From NCBI GenBank assembly GCA_008692225.1, contig VICG01000015.1:637001-701000 (forward strand): a DNA stretch of 64,000 nt. Reading direction: 5' to 3'. Position 1 is the first letter of the stretch, and each line of letters starts with the position of its first letter. The stretch is from Monilinia fructicola (lineage: Eukaryota > Ascomycota > Leotiomycetes > Helotiales > Sclerotiniaceae). A program made the position numbers and the translations under genes. Below the pieces are notes generated by a model, which saw only the letters and a list, made by a program, of their open reading frames with translations, searched no databases and was not told the DNA's origin. This document shows, in pieces, positions 1 to 13,433 of this stretch.

Positions 1-325
1 GTGAACCTTCTTCAATGCATCGACCCTTTTCTCCAACTCAATATAATCGGGAGGAAGTTGAGTCTACCACCAAGTATTAATTCACGATTCTCTTTGTGCA
101 ACGACACAACACATCAAATCACCTTATCCTCAGACTGGCCCAGTCTCTCTTTAACATATTGTTGAGTTCGAGCTGCGAATGGGGTGAACGAGGCTCTATT
201 GATATGATCATTAGCTTGCGATTGATTGATATCCCTGAAGGTGGAAGGGGAAGTGGAAAGCTCGGAATCTGTTCTTACGAGACATTCTTGCCAAAGGCTT
301 GAAATTTGGAGAAATCCATATTCAT
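1..325 (-). CDS. BAR-domain protein (Gvp36/amphiphysin-like), 5' part only
   Basis: N-terminal part of a membrane-curvature protein read leftward off the window edge. Exons seen: 325-279, 234-123 and 63-1 (open). Introns of 44 and 59 bases have GTAAGA/GTGATT donors and CAG/TAG acceptors, and the phases join. The start is the ATG at 325-323; the protein begins MNMDFSKFQAFGKNVS, then contains FAARTQQYVKERLGQSEDK and, across the second splice, TQLPPDYIELEKRVDALKKV. This order matches my memory of the N-terminus of fungal BAR-domain proteins of the Gvp36 type, which act at Golgi and plasma membrane in trafficking; the BAR coiled coil itself would lie outside the window. No conventional single ORF shows this gene because each exon is short. 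Family assignment rests on recall of the conserved N-terminus. Confidence 0.75.
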
Positions 326-1941
326 CTATTGAAGGTTTGTTGTGCACCAAATATATTTGAGTTTGTGAATTATGTTTTGTTTCCCTCACTGGGCTTTGTC
401 TTTGACTAAGATAACAATCAAGCAAGAGGTTGAGGTTGCATGTTCACATGGAATTGACAGCTTGATTCGCCTAAAATAATCAATCTTTCACGTGAGGACC
501 GATAAGGTTAACAAAGTTGTGATTGAGATTTGAAAGATGGGGGGACTATAAGGGAATAAAGTAGAATAATAAAATAATAAAACAATAAAGTAAATAAATG
601 TGAAATATTTTTTATAACTATTTAAATTATTTCCTTTTTATATAATAGGAAGTAATGAATATGCTTATTAATAAAGATGATTCTTTAATTATACTTACGC
701 GGGTTATAAGAAAGGTAAATTTAAATAAATATATTATTAAATTATAAAATTTTTTAAAAATTACTAATTTCATTCTACTATTATTTATCTAATACTAATT
801 TCTAAAATATAAAAATCTAATAAAAAGATATTATAATACTAAATCTATATTAAATCTAAATTATATAAAATTATACTCGAATTTTATAAAATAATTATAA
901 AATTTTATATTTATCTATACCTCTTTTTTTTAAAAAAATCCTCTCGAGTAAAGAATCTTATTAACCTTATAATGAATAATTAATTAATTAATAAATACTC
1001 TAAATACTAACCATTCTATATTAATTTTAAATAAATATTTAACCCTTTAAATAATTTAATTATAAGGTATTAAATTCGTAATAGAACTATAATAGCTCTA
1101 GAGAGCTAATTAAGATTCGAAAGATAGATTATCTCTAGCTTAAGAAAAAGGGGAATAAAATAAAATAAAATAGAATAAGAGAATAAGTAATTTTAATTAT
1201 TATTAATTACTACGATAAAGATGTTTTTCATTATAAATATTTCAATATCTTATTTTTCTCTTATGATTATATAATAAGTAATTACTTAGGTAAGATTTTA
1301 CAATAATTCCTTGATAGTAGTGGTATTAAATCTACTTCACTATAAATAAACAAACAAATATTATATTATCAAAACTGACCAAATCGTTGAGGGTATCTTC
1401 AAATACAAATAAATACATAACATTCATGATAGCCAACCACGTCGTACCAAGCTTGGTTGTATGTTTGCAGATGGTTTATTGACTATCAAATTTCTCCACA
1501 TCTACCAACAAGTAAGTCCTTGTTGATAAGGTTTGAACTTGGTTCTATGAGTTCGAAAGTGTCGTGGGAGTTTCATATGCTCTGTGTATAGACTGATTTT
1601 CGAGGTATGGATTATAGCCATTGACGTGATATCCCTGATGATAGATGGTGAACGGTCGCAGGGAATATCATCCTCAGTTTCTGATGAGGCTGGGAGATTG
1701 CAATACGCCCAAGTGTGATATTAACCACATAGTCATTCTGATCTTTAAGTGCAAAATTACTCTTGCCATGTTATTATGACAAGGCAATGCTTTTAGCAAC
1801 CACTTTACTTGCTACAGCTGTGTCCATAAGAAGATTTGACGTAATTCTGAGAGAAATTAAGACATATCCTTGTCACGTTGGGTATCGTATATGCCAGTCT
1901 TCGAATTCTTTATGAAGCTTTGGCGATTTGTCCATTAGGAA
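326..1941. other. Intergenic; AT-rich, RIP-like stretch about 540-1400
   Basis: No gene seen. From about 540 to 1400 the composition is extremely AT-rich with few C/G and no usable ORF, like the transposon block further right, so it is probably a fragment of a RIP-mutated repeat. I found no terminal repeats or target duplication here. From 1400 to 1941 the composition is normal and holds the 3' flank of the NAGS gene. Confidence 0.6.
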
Positions 1942-4304
1942 TCAATCTTGAATTGCCCCTTTATCAGCCCAAGAAGGCTCAATAGTTTTGCATACAGCTT
2001 CATAATCTTTGAATGTTTGATGATCCATATTCTCTTCCGGAGTTGTGAAGAACATTGTCCACTGCGTATCTGAAAGCTTCAGGGTAGCTCTACTGCGCTC
2101 AAAATACCACTTATTCACCGGATTATCCTACATTCAAGTCAATATAAAATCAAAACCACGCAAGCATGTTCTCTCTTACCTTGCGACTTCTCCAGCATAC
2201 ACCATTGGGGAAACAATCTCGAACCATGGACTTGAAAAGAACGTCTGCAACGCCGCCAGATCCTTGGCTTTTCTTCAAGACAGCAAATTTATCAAGGTAA
2301 GGCACCATGCGCTTTCGACTTTCTTCACTTCCATCATCAGGAACTCCAGGTGGGAGTTCCCACGTCAACAATGCCCCTCCCTCATATTCCCCAGCAATGA
2401 TGACTCCAGCTACGCGATTATTGAGACGCCTTAAATAATGCTGGACGTCAAGTTTTTTATTGAAAGAATCTTCGATCAAATGGACCAGACGGGGAAGATC
2501 TATTTGAGGGTCGGTTAAGCTTATTTGCGAGATACCATCGAGAGGTGGTTGCCAAAGAGTAGTCTTGGGATCTGGAAAAATGGTCACTGGGACTCCATGT
2601 TTTGCAAAAGTGGTTGGTGCCAAGTCAGTGGATGGCGAAATTGGTTTACTCTTATCCAGTGGACCCAACCTTCCAACAGGAAGAGAAGAAGAAAAAAGCT
2701 GGCTTGTCTGTGAGTAGATTATGAATTAGTGGATTTCGTTGTCGTCGAGTGCCCACTCCTGCAGCTTTGAATTCTGGTTGTTTTCCCAGAGTTCGCTGCC
2801 TCGTCGGGTGTGGTTATCAGAGCAGAAGAGCTAGGAGGGAGTATGGCCAGAGTACTTCGAACCAAGTTCAAGTTATCTAAATGAAACCTTACTCTTGAAT
2901 CTTGCTTCAAAGGTAAATCGATTTGGGACAGGGGCAAACTTTCGAGCTTGCTAGGGTTGTTTTCGGTAGAATGGAAAGGGGAGACTTCATCGCCAAGGCT
3001 GGAATTAGATATCCCTTCTACCGGTGTTTGCTGCTGAAACTTTACGCCATATATTCCTCCCGAACGAAGAAGATCTTGCTTCACCAAGTCGTATTCTTGT
3101 TCCATGTTTAGAAAGACGTGATAGCCATTCTTTCGATCCGACGCCGGGATGCCTCCAAGAGGATCAATCAAGATTAAGCGATCGAGTGATACCTCATTCC
3201 TCAAGCCTTGTAAGTGCTCCTTGATAACATTAGGATGTTCATCCGGTGATTGAGGAGACCTAAATCCTGCAAATTCTCGGGTTAATGCCAGAACCACATC
3301 ACTCGCCGCGATTGGAACTACCGTCTGAGTAGTATCCGTGTGTCCTATGGAAGGAATGATAGGGAGCAATCCCCGTCTCAGAGGCGTCATCAATAATTCC
3401 CGAAGGGTGACATGTACCCTGCCTTTCAAATAAGGTTGTTGTTCGGTATCGTAGCCATCCTCCGCAACCCCTATCACATTATCTACCAGCCGTGCTTCAG
3501 TCCCACAGGCATCAATGGCAGCCACAACACGAGCTGCCTGTTCTTCGACCCTGCTTCTCCACTCGTAGTTGGATGTTCTCTGAGGAGTATCACTTCCGTC
3601 ATCGCAGTCTACCACGACCGTACTCACTAGTCCAAGCCTGCCCAATTGTGACAACGTCTTTGCGATCCCATTCAACGTGTGATCTTCCAGTAGTTGCGGA
3701 GCTCTAATTTTCACCAATGCAACGTGTAATGGTGATCCGCTTGATATGGATGTTGATGGCACCGGTTGTTGTACAAACTTTGGACTCTCTGCCACGGCTC
3801 TTGTAGCTGTATATATGCTTCCCAGGTCGACTCCATTCTCAATTGCGTCTCGTCGGACGGATTCTTGGGGTTTCGCTTTCGTGGGAGGGCTATTTGGAGG
3901 CTTGAAATTTTGGATATAAGAGCGTGCATCGCGTTTGGTCGCCGATGAACCAAGAATTGATAGAAAGAAATCCTAAGCTTGTAAGTATCTCGGTGGAATG
4001 ATTCAATGACATGCCATACTCTATCAATAGCTTTAGCCTTCTTCTTGGCTTGATGTTGGTTTGAAAGCTTTTCACAAGTTTCCTTTGCTAGTTCTTCCTT
4101 TACTCGACTAGCTGCAGATTGATTCGAAGTATAGGTACGCCATTTATCATTACTTTGACCAAAATTATTTCCACATTTTGTCAATACTTGAATCTGTAGA
4201 ACGTTTAGCAATGTCCTACCACAAGATCAGTATTGATTGACTAGACTCACGTTATGACCAGCCACTTCTTTGCCCTTTTTCAAGGCTAGATTTTGCAGTA
4301 ACAT
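1942..4304 (-). CDS. arg2: N-acetylglutamate synthase, mitochondrial (amino-acid acetyltransferase)
   Basis: First enzyme of arginine synthesis: transfers acetyl from acetyl-CoA to glutamate in the mitochondrion. Exons 4304-4251, 4193-4020, 3972-2180 and 2127-1942. The start ATG gives [18 protein letters not shown]; later segments include [36 protein letters not shown], the amino-acid-kinase-like part ([12 protein letters not shown]..., [17 protein letters not shown]) and the C-terminal acetyltransferase part ([32 protein letters not shown]). Three introns of 57, 47 and 52 bases. Reading needs two one-base corrections in exon 3: T-run 2781-2784 and A-run 2692-2697 on the plus strand each have one base too many. 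With both, the conserved linker [19 protein letters not shown] connects the halves, giving about 734 residues. As written the frame breaks before the acetyltransferase domain. Assignment is firm; whether the breaks are real is not. Confidence 0.93.
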
Positions 4305-4732
4305 GTTTGCATATTGATTTTAATTCTTCACAATAGTTTCATAAGGTCATTGAAGAGTAATATGATGATACGATATGGATGTTGAAATTGAGAAAGTATA
4401 GGTTTTTATGATTTTTTCTTAATTGGCGATAAATTGTTATAAACAAAGAAAGAGAGGCATTATAATATAATAAATAGACTGACTATACAAAATAGAAACC
4501 ATGTATAGGTCTAACTTGTGTAAAGCTCAAATTATTTTCTCCACACACGTATATCCGATAACGCTAAGGTTACCTAAGGAGGTACCTAGGTATGCAATGG
4601 AGAGTTTGTATACGATATGCGATATGCGATAAAGGTTAAAAGCTCTTTATATAATAACTTTCTAAGAGAGTCGTTGATTTCTAGTATATAATTATTAACT
4701 TTTACTTAAAGTAGCTATTATCCTTAAAATAT
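4305..4732. other. Intergenic, upstream of NAGS
   Basis: Promoter side of the NAGS gene, becoming AT-rich toward the retrotransposon. An out-of-frame ATG lies nine bases upstream of the NAGS start. No other gene or repeat recognised. The 5 bases 4728-4732 (aatat) are the left target-site duplication of the LTR element. Confidence 0.5.
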
Positions 4733-5008
4733 TGTCACGGAGGACAAGTCATACGAAAGCATACAAGAATCATCAATAAGAGCAAGTATAAAATATAGAA
4801 TATAGTATATATAAGTAGATTATTGATTTTACTTCTATTATAAAGTAATAGAAGAAATATATATAATTAAAAAAGTAATGTGTAATCTCTGATTAGGAAG
4901 TATAAAATGCTTTATATATTTAAAATCGGTATTAAAGGATTGAAATAGACCTTTAGTTTATTTCCTATTAATAATATAGTAGGATTATATAATTATTTTT
5001 GTATAATA
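4733..5008. repeat. Left LTR of the 8.6-kb element
   Basis: About 276 bases. Its left end (TGTCACGGAGGACAAG) keeps G and C, whereas its right part is converted to A/T. Pairs with 13097-13375. Confidence 0.88.
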
Positions 5009-8000
5009 CACTTTTTAAATTAAGCTAATTTATTAAAAGCTAATGAAATATAATCCTTTGTTAATATATAAATGAGTGTATATATATTAATTCGATTTTT
5101 TATTATATATTGAAAAGGGGTATTATTATTATTAAAAATCGAATTTGAAAATAAAGAAAAAAAAACTATAAAAAAAGTATATTTAATTTGAGATTAAAGA
5201 AGGGGTATTTAGCTTTTAATTTTTGATATAATTAATAATTATTAGTAGATGTAAAAAAGCGTTTATATAACTTTTTATATTAGTGATAAAGTATATTAAA
5301 TATATTATAAATAGGTGAGAAATATATTTAAGCATTTAAATATAAAAATTTATTAAAACTTATTAAAATATTAATAATATTTAGTTATTTAATTTAATAA
5401 GTAAGTATTGTAATTTTATAGATAATAAAGAATATAATTAATAAACAAAATATAACTTTTAAGTTTATATAAAAAGTTTTATAAGAGTATATTAAAGTAA
5501 TTTTCAATATTTTTAATTTAATTATTTTTATTTATTTTAATATATTTTTTAAAACAATTAAAAAGAGTAATTGAATAATTAAAGCAAAATTAAGCGGTTT
5601 AAATTTATATAGCAAAGTATAAAAAATTAAATATTGGATTTTTATTATTTAATAAAGTTATTTATAGTGTTAATTTTAATATAAATATTAATATTATTAT
5701 TTAGTTTAGTTTTATTTATAATATATTGGAATTTCATAATTTAAATAAGGATTTCAAAGAATTACAAAGCGAGGGTTTAGTTATAATTTTATATAATTGT
5801 AAGATCTTTTTATTATAAATATATTTTAATTATTTATTTAAAAAGCATTTTATTGATTTTAATTTTTTTTAGGTATTTTTCAAAAATATGAAATTTGTTA
5901 TTGTTTTGGTAATAATAAAAGCAATTTAAAAATTCTATAATAAAAGTTTAAAGTTATAAATTTAAAAATATTTAATAAAATGTAAATTGCTTTTTAGGAA
6001 TATAGAAATATAGTTAATTAATTGTTTTTGTTATAGATTACTTTTTTATTATATATTTATAAGATTATAAATATAAACGATAATAAGGATATAAGAGTAT
6101 TTATTATTAAAGTTGAAAAATTATTTAAATTAAAAATTGTTTTATAATTATATTGTTTTATTACTTTTATTTTTATTATATTAAATCGCTTTATTTTAGG
6201 GAATGGTAATGGTAAATATATTGATAATATTAATATTATAGAAAATTGTTATATATATTATAAAAGTTATTTTTGTATTATAATTACTTTTGATTTATAT
6301 AAAGTTGTTAATTTGTTTATATAATTTTAGAGATTAAAATAGAAATTGTTTTTTTGTAAGTAAATTTTTACTTTTTTAGTTAAAATAGTATTAAATTGAT
6401 ATATATTGATTATAAAAGCAAATAAAATTATATTGTAATATAAAGAAAATAATATTAATAAATTAGGAAAAGGTATAAGAAATGTTATATAAAAGAATTA
6501 TTTACTTTTATATATAATTCTTTTTTTTTTTTTAATCTTTAGGATTATATAATATTTTTTTAATATTCTTTTATTTAATTATAAATTAATATTTTAAACA
6601 ATTAAAAGAATTTATTTAAAAGCATTTAAAAAAATTATAAAACAATTAAGTTAAATAATATTATTGTTTATAAAAAAGCTTTATAAATATTTTATATTAA
6701 TATTTCTTATTTAAGTTATCTTGATTTTTTTATTATAAAATCCTTTTTATTAATTATTTACAATTTTGTTATGTAAAATTCTATATTTTATTCTTTTTAA
6801 AATTTTGAATTCTATTTTTTTTAAAGTTTTATTTCTTGTTTTATTTATTATAATGTTTTTATTATTGTAGATTTTTTAATTTTTACAATATAAACTTTTG
6901 AATTTCAATTTTCTTTTGTTATTTATAAAAAGCGTTTTATTATAAAAATACTTTCTTTTAAAAGGAAAATTATTCTATTCTTTAATTTTAATAATAAATT
7001 AATAGATTCTAATTTTAAAATCGTAAAACTATAAAAGATTATAAAATTAGAAAAGATAAAAATTAATATTATTTGTATATAAACTAAATTGAATAAAAAG
7101 AGGATTATTAAAAAAAGAAAAAAAAGAAAAACAAATTATTAAAAAAGATTAAAGAATCTTATAAAATAAAAGTAGAATTTAAAAGCTTTTAAAAAAGTAA
7201 ATAATTTTTAAATTATATACCATAATCTTTAATTATTGTAATATTATATTTTAAAATGTATAATATATAAAGCTTTTAAAGAAGTTTTATATAATTAATC
7301 TTTTAATTTTGTTTAATTTTAAATTAAATATTTTATAAATCAAATAATAATTTAAAATACTTAAATTTTTAATGAATAAGATTTTTAATTAATTTATTAG
7401 TAAGTATTTAATTTGTTAATAGATATAATATAACAAAATTATCTTTTGAATACTTTTACTTTAACTATATATTTTATATATTATTAATATGTTTAAGCTT
7501 GATAAAGATTTTTTCGTTTTTATTAACTATTAAATACATTATTTAAATGTTATTATAATATATAATAATAAGCTTTTTAACTACAAAATCTATTTTTTTT
7601 TAAAAATCTAAAAATGATTATAATCTTTTTTAAGAATTATTCCACTTTAAAAAACTTTACTTTAATAATAGAAATAATTATAGTATTTTATTATATTACT
7701 TTTTATATAATAAAGCCGTCAAAAAAGCAATATTATATACTCTTAAAATAATTTTTATATTTTAAGATTATTTATAAATGATATATTAAAGAATATCAAA
7801 AATTATAGAATATACTTTGTAAAATATTTTATTCCTAAGAATCTTATATTTTATAAAATATTAAATATAATAATCTATTATATTTATATAATCTTAAAAA
7901 AGGATTAATTAAATAATAATTAAGTTAAAAAGCTATAAAAATAATATTTGCTTAAACTATTATTATAATATATAAAATTATTTCGATTTTTTTTAATATA

Positions 8001-9394
8001 CTTTTCTAAACGCTATAAAAGTATTTTTTTTATTCCTTTTAAATATTATAATTAAAAAAAAGTATATATATTTTTATTAATTAAATTAAACTTTTTAATA
8101 ATCTTTTTAATATATATATATTATAAACAATAAAAAACTTATTTTAAAATCAATCTTTAAATATACAAATACTTAGAAATTATTTTGTATTATTTAATTT
8201 TCAAAGTTTATATACTTTATTAAACTATTCAATAAATTCTTAAATATTCTATTTATATTTTTTATAATATATAATCTAAATATCGTTTATAAAAAAACAA
8301 TATTATAAATTTATAATTTTTATTAAAATATATATAAGATTTCTTCTTATAAACCTTCAATCTTAAACATATAAATATAAATATAAGCTTTTTAAATTAT
8401 ATTACAAATAAATCTTTTAATCTATAAAATATATAATTTAAGATTATAATCTTTTTAAGGATTTTATACTCATCTAATAATTAACAATATACTAATACTT
8501 TATTAAAATTACAAATTATATTAATAAAAGCGTTAATTGTATTATACTACTTAATTTTAAGATTGTATTTTATAATTATTATTATAATTATTTGAAAAGA
8601 ATAAAAAATGAAAATAATAATATAAATAGTTTTAATTGTAACTTTCTCTTAAAGATTACCATATATTACTAATCTTAATTTTCATTTATTTATAAATTCC
8701 TATTTATTATTTTTATAATCAAATATTTATTAAAAAAAAATCGAATATATTATTACTTAATTCAAATTTATTATTCTCTATATATTCCTCCCTTAAAAAT
8801 TATTAATTTTTTTTTTACAATTTTATTTAAATTCCTTTTTAAAGAAATATTCCTTTAATTAATTCCAATTTTTAAATAATAAAAAAACGTTTAAATAATA
8901 GATTAATTTAATGATTAATTACTTTTTAGCAATCTAAAAAACAATAAGTTTACTTAAAATTGTAACAACTATTACGCTATAAATCGTTATAAAATCCCCT
9001 CTAATTTTCAATCTTTTTATATCAGATTAATCAAGCTAGAATATTAAGTGAAATTTATTAAATTTTTTAATACCCCTTTATTTAATTCTTTATATAATTA
9101 CTATTTTAATATATAATCTTATATTCTTATATTATTATATTATATCATTAATTATATAATATATATATCTACAAGTAATTAGAAGAATATATATTAATAA
9201 TTAATCAAATAATTTAATCTTTTTATTTATAAATAATTAATACTCCTATAGATTAAATATTATTTATAGAAGTTTAATGATTAATGTTCAAAATCTTTTT
9301 GTAATATAATTGTTAATTTATTTAATTATAAAAAAATATTCATTGGATTATAATAAAATAATCTTTTTTTTGTTTAAAAAAATATTCTTTAATT

Positions 9395-9590
9395 GGCAAG
9401 AAACGTGTATCGTGATAAAAGCTGATCTGTATTAAACTGTCTAATGCTGTCTATTTATAGTTAAGCCTATGCTGTCCGCTTCTGCTAACGATGTTGATAA
9501 TGCTAACCGTGTTGTCCTTGTTGATATGCTAAGAGTGTTGGCTTCAAGGCTGATTCCTTCTGTGTCGGTCGTAACACGACCGTCACATTA
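9395..9590. repeat. Non-RIPped island inside the retrotransposon, with terminal hairpin
   Basis: About 195 bases of ordinary composition lie inside the mutated interior. They end in a perfect 7-bp hairpin (cggtcgt-aac-acgaccg, 9566-9582) followed by tcaca. Read on the minus strand it starts TGTGACGGTCGTGTTACGACC, which resembles the start of an LTR, so this may be the edge of a second, nested element inserted after the RIP episode or too short to be recognised by it. No partner repeat was identified by eye. Confidence 0.45.
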
Positions 9591-12500
9591 ATCAAATATT
9601 CTATATTAAAATACTATATATGATTTTAAGTAGTATTTAGAGTCACTATTAGCTATTATAAATAATACTTTTATTAGATTTTTATACTTTCCAATTGATT
9701 TTTTTTTATATTAAATATAGAATTGAATTAATTTATATAATTGATATCTATTAAATCAAAATTATTTGTACTAATATTATTTAAGTTTATTATAATATTA
9801 TTCTTTATATTATTTAATAAGAATAACGTTTGGTTAATTGATAATCCTATTAATAGATTAATATTATTAAACTATTCTTTTAAGACTTTTTTATCTCCTT
9901 AATCTTTTAATAAATATATTAAGTAAATTGATATAAGATTATTATTCAAAAGATCTTTTTTATTTTTAAGATTTAAATCCACTTTTAAAAATAATCTATT
10001 AGTATTACTTTTCTTTTTAATATATATAATAATTAGGATTTTGATTTTAATATCTATTTAAATGTTGATTTAATTACCTATAATATTATTCTTTTTTAGA
10101 ATCAATTTATTAGATTTTACTCTATTTAATATATCTAATATAAGAACAACTTTTTTAAATATTATTTTTAAATAAAAATAAATTTGTTGATTAATAAAAT
10201 CATTTTTATATATATAATTTTCATTAAAAATTATATTTCAAATAATAATAATATAATTAAGCTATAAAATCCAAATATAATAAATATTTAATCTTACAAT
10301 ATATCCTATTAAATATTTTATATAAATTCGAGAATTAGTTTTATACTATTTTTTATATATATTAGTTTTCCAATTTTTATTTAAAGGGTATACTTTATAA
10401 CTATATTAAAAGATATTGCTTTAATCAAATTGTAAATTTATTAAGATTTGAGTAATAAAAATAAAATTATTCTTTTGATAATAATTTCTAAACTATATAT
10501 TAAAAACCTTGTTAAATAATCTAAAAGATTAATTTTACAATAAACTAATATTATATAAATAAATAATTATAAAAATAATCTTTATCTATATTTTATCTAA
10601 TAGTTCTAAAGATTAATACATTTTGATTTATTTTATAATAATCTCCTATCCTACTTATTTTACTCCTTTATTAGATTAATAGATATATAATAATAAAAGC
10701 TTTAATTTAATATTTTTAGAAATAATTTATTTCTTAAATTCTATCAATTTTAAGATTGCAATAATAAATATATTACAATCCTGTTTAATTGCTACTATTA
10801 ACAATCTATATTTTCTATTAATCTAAGATAAGAAATTCTTGATTATTAAAAATACCTTTATAAATAATTTATTAATAAGTATAAAAAAATAAAATATTCT
10901 ATTAAATATTTTCTTAATTACTAATAATTAGTTTAATCCATTATAATCTTATAAAAAATTAAAAAGATTTTATTATATCTTATAAAAAAGTTAAGGAGAT
11001 TGTTTTTTAGGTATTTTTAATATAATTTATAAAATATAAGTAAAAAAGCATTTTATATACTTCTTTCTAAAAATATTAATAATCTTTATTTTTTGAATTA
11101 ATATAATTAAATGCTCCAATACTTGTTTTCCAAAATGTTTTGCGTATTTATATTATATTTCTCTTAAATCCGATCTTTTAGATTAAGAATTCTTTAAATA
11201 TTTAAATAAGCGATATTAATTATTCAAGATCATAAAATATATTATATAATAATTATTTATTGAAATAAATAAAAAAGTTAAAGTAAAAAAATAAAGATTT
11301 ATATTTTAAAAGTAAAATTTTTTTTTTTAATTAATTAAGTGAAAACAATACTTTTTCTTATAATATCTATATAAAAAATATTATTATAATTATACATTTA
11401 TACTCTTAATTTTATAAAAATAACCTCTAAAACAATATTTGTATAAAAACCTAAAACAAAAACAATATTTAAAAAAACAAAATTCATTGATCAAGAATTA
11501 TTATTATTGTTTAAAATATTAATCATAATATATAATCCTTTGCTAACTACCTAATATAAGATTATACCAATTTTAATTATATTATTAAAATTAAATAAAA
11601 TATATTTAAAATTATTAAACAACGAAATATTATTAATTAAATAAATTAATTTATAAATTATTAAAAAGGATAAAAATAAGTAAAATGATAAAAATTAATA
11701 ATTAAAATAATTCAATAAATTTTAGAATTAAATTATTAAAAGATTATATAAAACAAAAAATACTTTTTTGCTTTTTTAATCATTTAATAATTATCTTTTC
11801 TTTATAAATTTCAAAATTAAATATTTGAATTATTAATTGTATACTTTTGATTTAATTTTTTTAATAATTTTTTTAAATAGTTTTTTATTTAATTAATTAA
11901 TACATTTATTAATAAAAATAAATTCGATGTTTTTATACTTTTTTTAATTTCTATTTATAATATAAAAGATTTTAATAATTCTTTAGTTAATAAAAATATT
12001 TATATTTTAAATTTGTTTTTTATAAAAACATTTTAATTTAAATTGTTTTTATTATTGCTTTTTAAATAATATACATTTTTATTCTTTGAATTTTATATAT
12101 TTTTATTAAACTTTGAATATACTATATTATTATAATCATTAAAACTTAATATAAATAATTCTATATAAAGATTTGTTTTTATAATATTAAGTTATATTTA
12201 AGCATATACAAATAAAAAACTTTGATTTTATAATATTAAGAAAGTTAATAATCGCTTTAGTTTCTTTAACTTTGTTAAAATCATATACAATTATTCTTAA
12301 ATATATGTATAATTATTCTTTATATTATTTAAAAGGATTACCTTTATTTAGTATTATATTTATAAATATTTATTTATATATTAATTAAGCTTATATTACT
12401 ATAATAATATTGGTAAAAGTAGTAGTCATTTTTTAAAATAAAGGATTATAAATAAGAATGATTTATTATTATTTAATAAATAAGTAGTTTTTATAAAATG

Positions 12501-13096
12501 TTAAAGATTAATAATAATATTAATTTAATTGTATATTTTATAATATAAAATTCTTTTAATAAAGTATATACTTTTAATTGTTTTTTAAAATTGCTTTTTT
12601 TGATTATGTTTTTTTTAAAAATTCTTTGTTATTAATATCTTTGGTTTTTATGGTTTTATAGGTTTAATAATTATAGAAATGTTTATACTATTAAAAATAA
12701 AAGTATTAATTGTTATACTTTGATCTGTATTAATTATTATAATATTATATTCGCTTTTTTTATAATAATATTCTTTTAATTGCTTTCGATTTGTTTAATT
12801 CGTTAATTTTTTAATTATAACAAAAGTAAATAAAATAATGTTCAACCAATTAATCCATTAAATTTTTATAGTATAAAAAGTATTAAGATTAATTTTATTC
12901 TATATACCCTTTACATTATATCGCTTTTTGAGAGTATAATACTATTTAATTTATTTATATTAATTAATAAACTGTAATTTATTATTAAATAACATAATAA
13001 TCTTAAATAGGCAAAAAAATAAAGTTCTTTAATAATAATTTATATAAATGTATTAAAAAAGTAATAAAAGATTAAGTGTTATATTGGATTTATAAC

Positions 13097-13375
13097 TATT
13101 ATAAAAAATAAATTATATAAAAGTATATAAAGATTACTAATAGAAATAAGTATAAAATATAGAATATAGTATATATAAATAGATTATTAATTCTATACTT
13201 CTATTATAAAATAGTAAAAAGAATATATATAATTAAAAAAGCGGTATATAATCTTTGATTAAAAAGCATAGAATATTCTACATATCCGAGATCGACATTA
13301 AAGGATCGGAATAAACCTTCGGTCTATTTCCCCACCAATGATATAGTAGGATCACATGATCACTTTTGCGTGACA
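13097..13375. repeat. Right LTR of the 8.6-kb element
   Basis: About 279 bases. It aligns along its length to 4733-5008 with small indels. Its right half keeps G and C (for example cgagatcgacattaaaggat, ttttgcgtgaca) while its left half is A/T-converted, the mirror image of the left LTR. Followed by the aatat duplication. Confidence 0.88.
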
Positions 13376-13433
13376 AATATATAAATCCTTTAAATTTAAA
13401 TAATATAATATTAATAAATATTTTTCTTATTCT

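Larger units (their letters stand above)
4733..13375. mobile_element. RIP-degraded LTR retrotransposon, complete outline (8.6 kb)
   Basis: Two direct repeats at the ends, 4733-5008 and 13097-13375, begin TGTCACGG (left copy intact) and end TTTTGCGTGACA (right copy intact), the TG...CA form of LTRs. Identical 5-bp target duplications aatat lie at 4728-4732 and 13376-13380. Differences between the LTRs are overwhelmingly C>T and G>A: in the first 23 aligned positions of the LTR all 11 differences are of this type. The 8.1-kb interior is extremely AT-rich, full of stops, and no gag or pol remnant can be read. Orientation and superfamily (Ty1/copia or Ty3/gypsy) cannot be told. Mutation is weakest at the two outer edges and strongest inward. 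Confidence 0.9.

Noticed and set aside
96..302. Plus-strand 68-codon open reading
   Set aside because: It lies antisense to the spliced BAR-domain gene, whose exons and introns explain the region.
3890..4075. Frameshift near the NAGS N-terminus
   Set aside because: The change of frame is explained by a normal intron (3973-4019, GTATGG...TAG), so no indel is needed there.
3711..4211. Separate 166-codon minus-strand protein upstream of the NAGS frame
   Set aside because: Only its first part is real: it is exon 2 of NAGS; the rest is read-through of a 47-base intron and the wrong frame of exon 3.
4733..13375. CRISPR-like or satellite array
   Set aside because: The only regular repetition is the LTR pair; no short, evenly spaced repeats are present.
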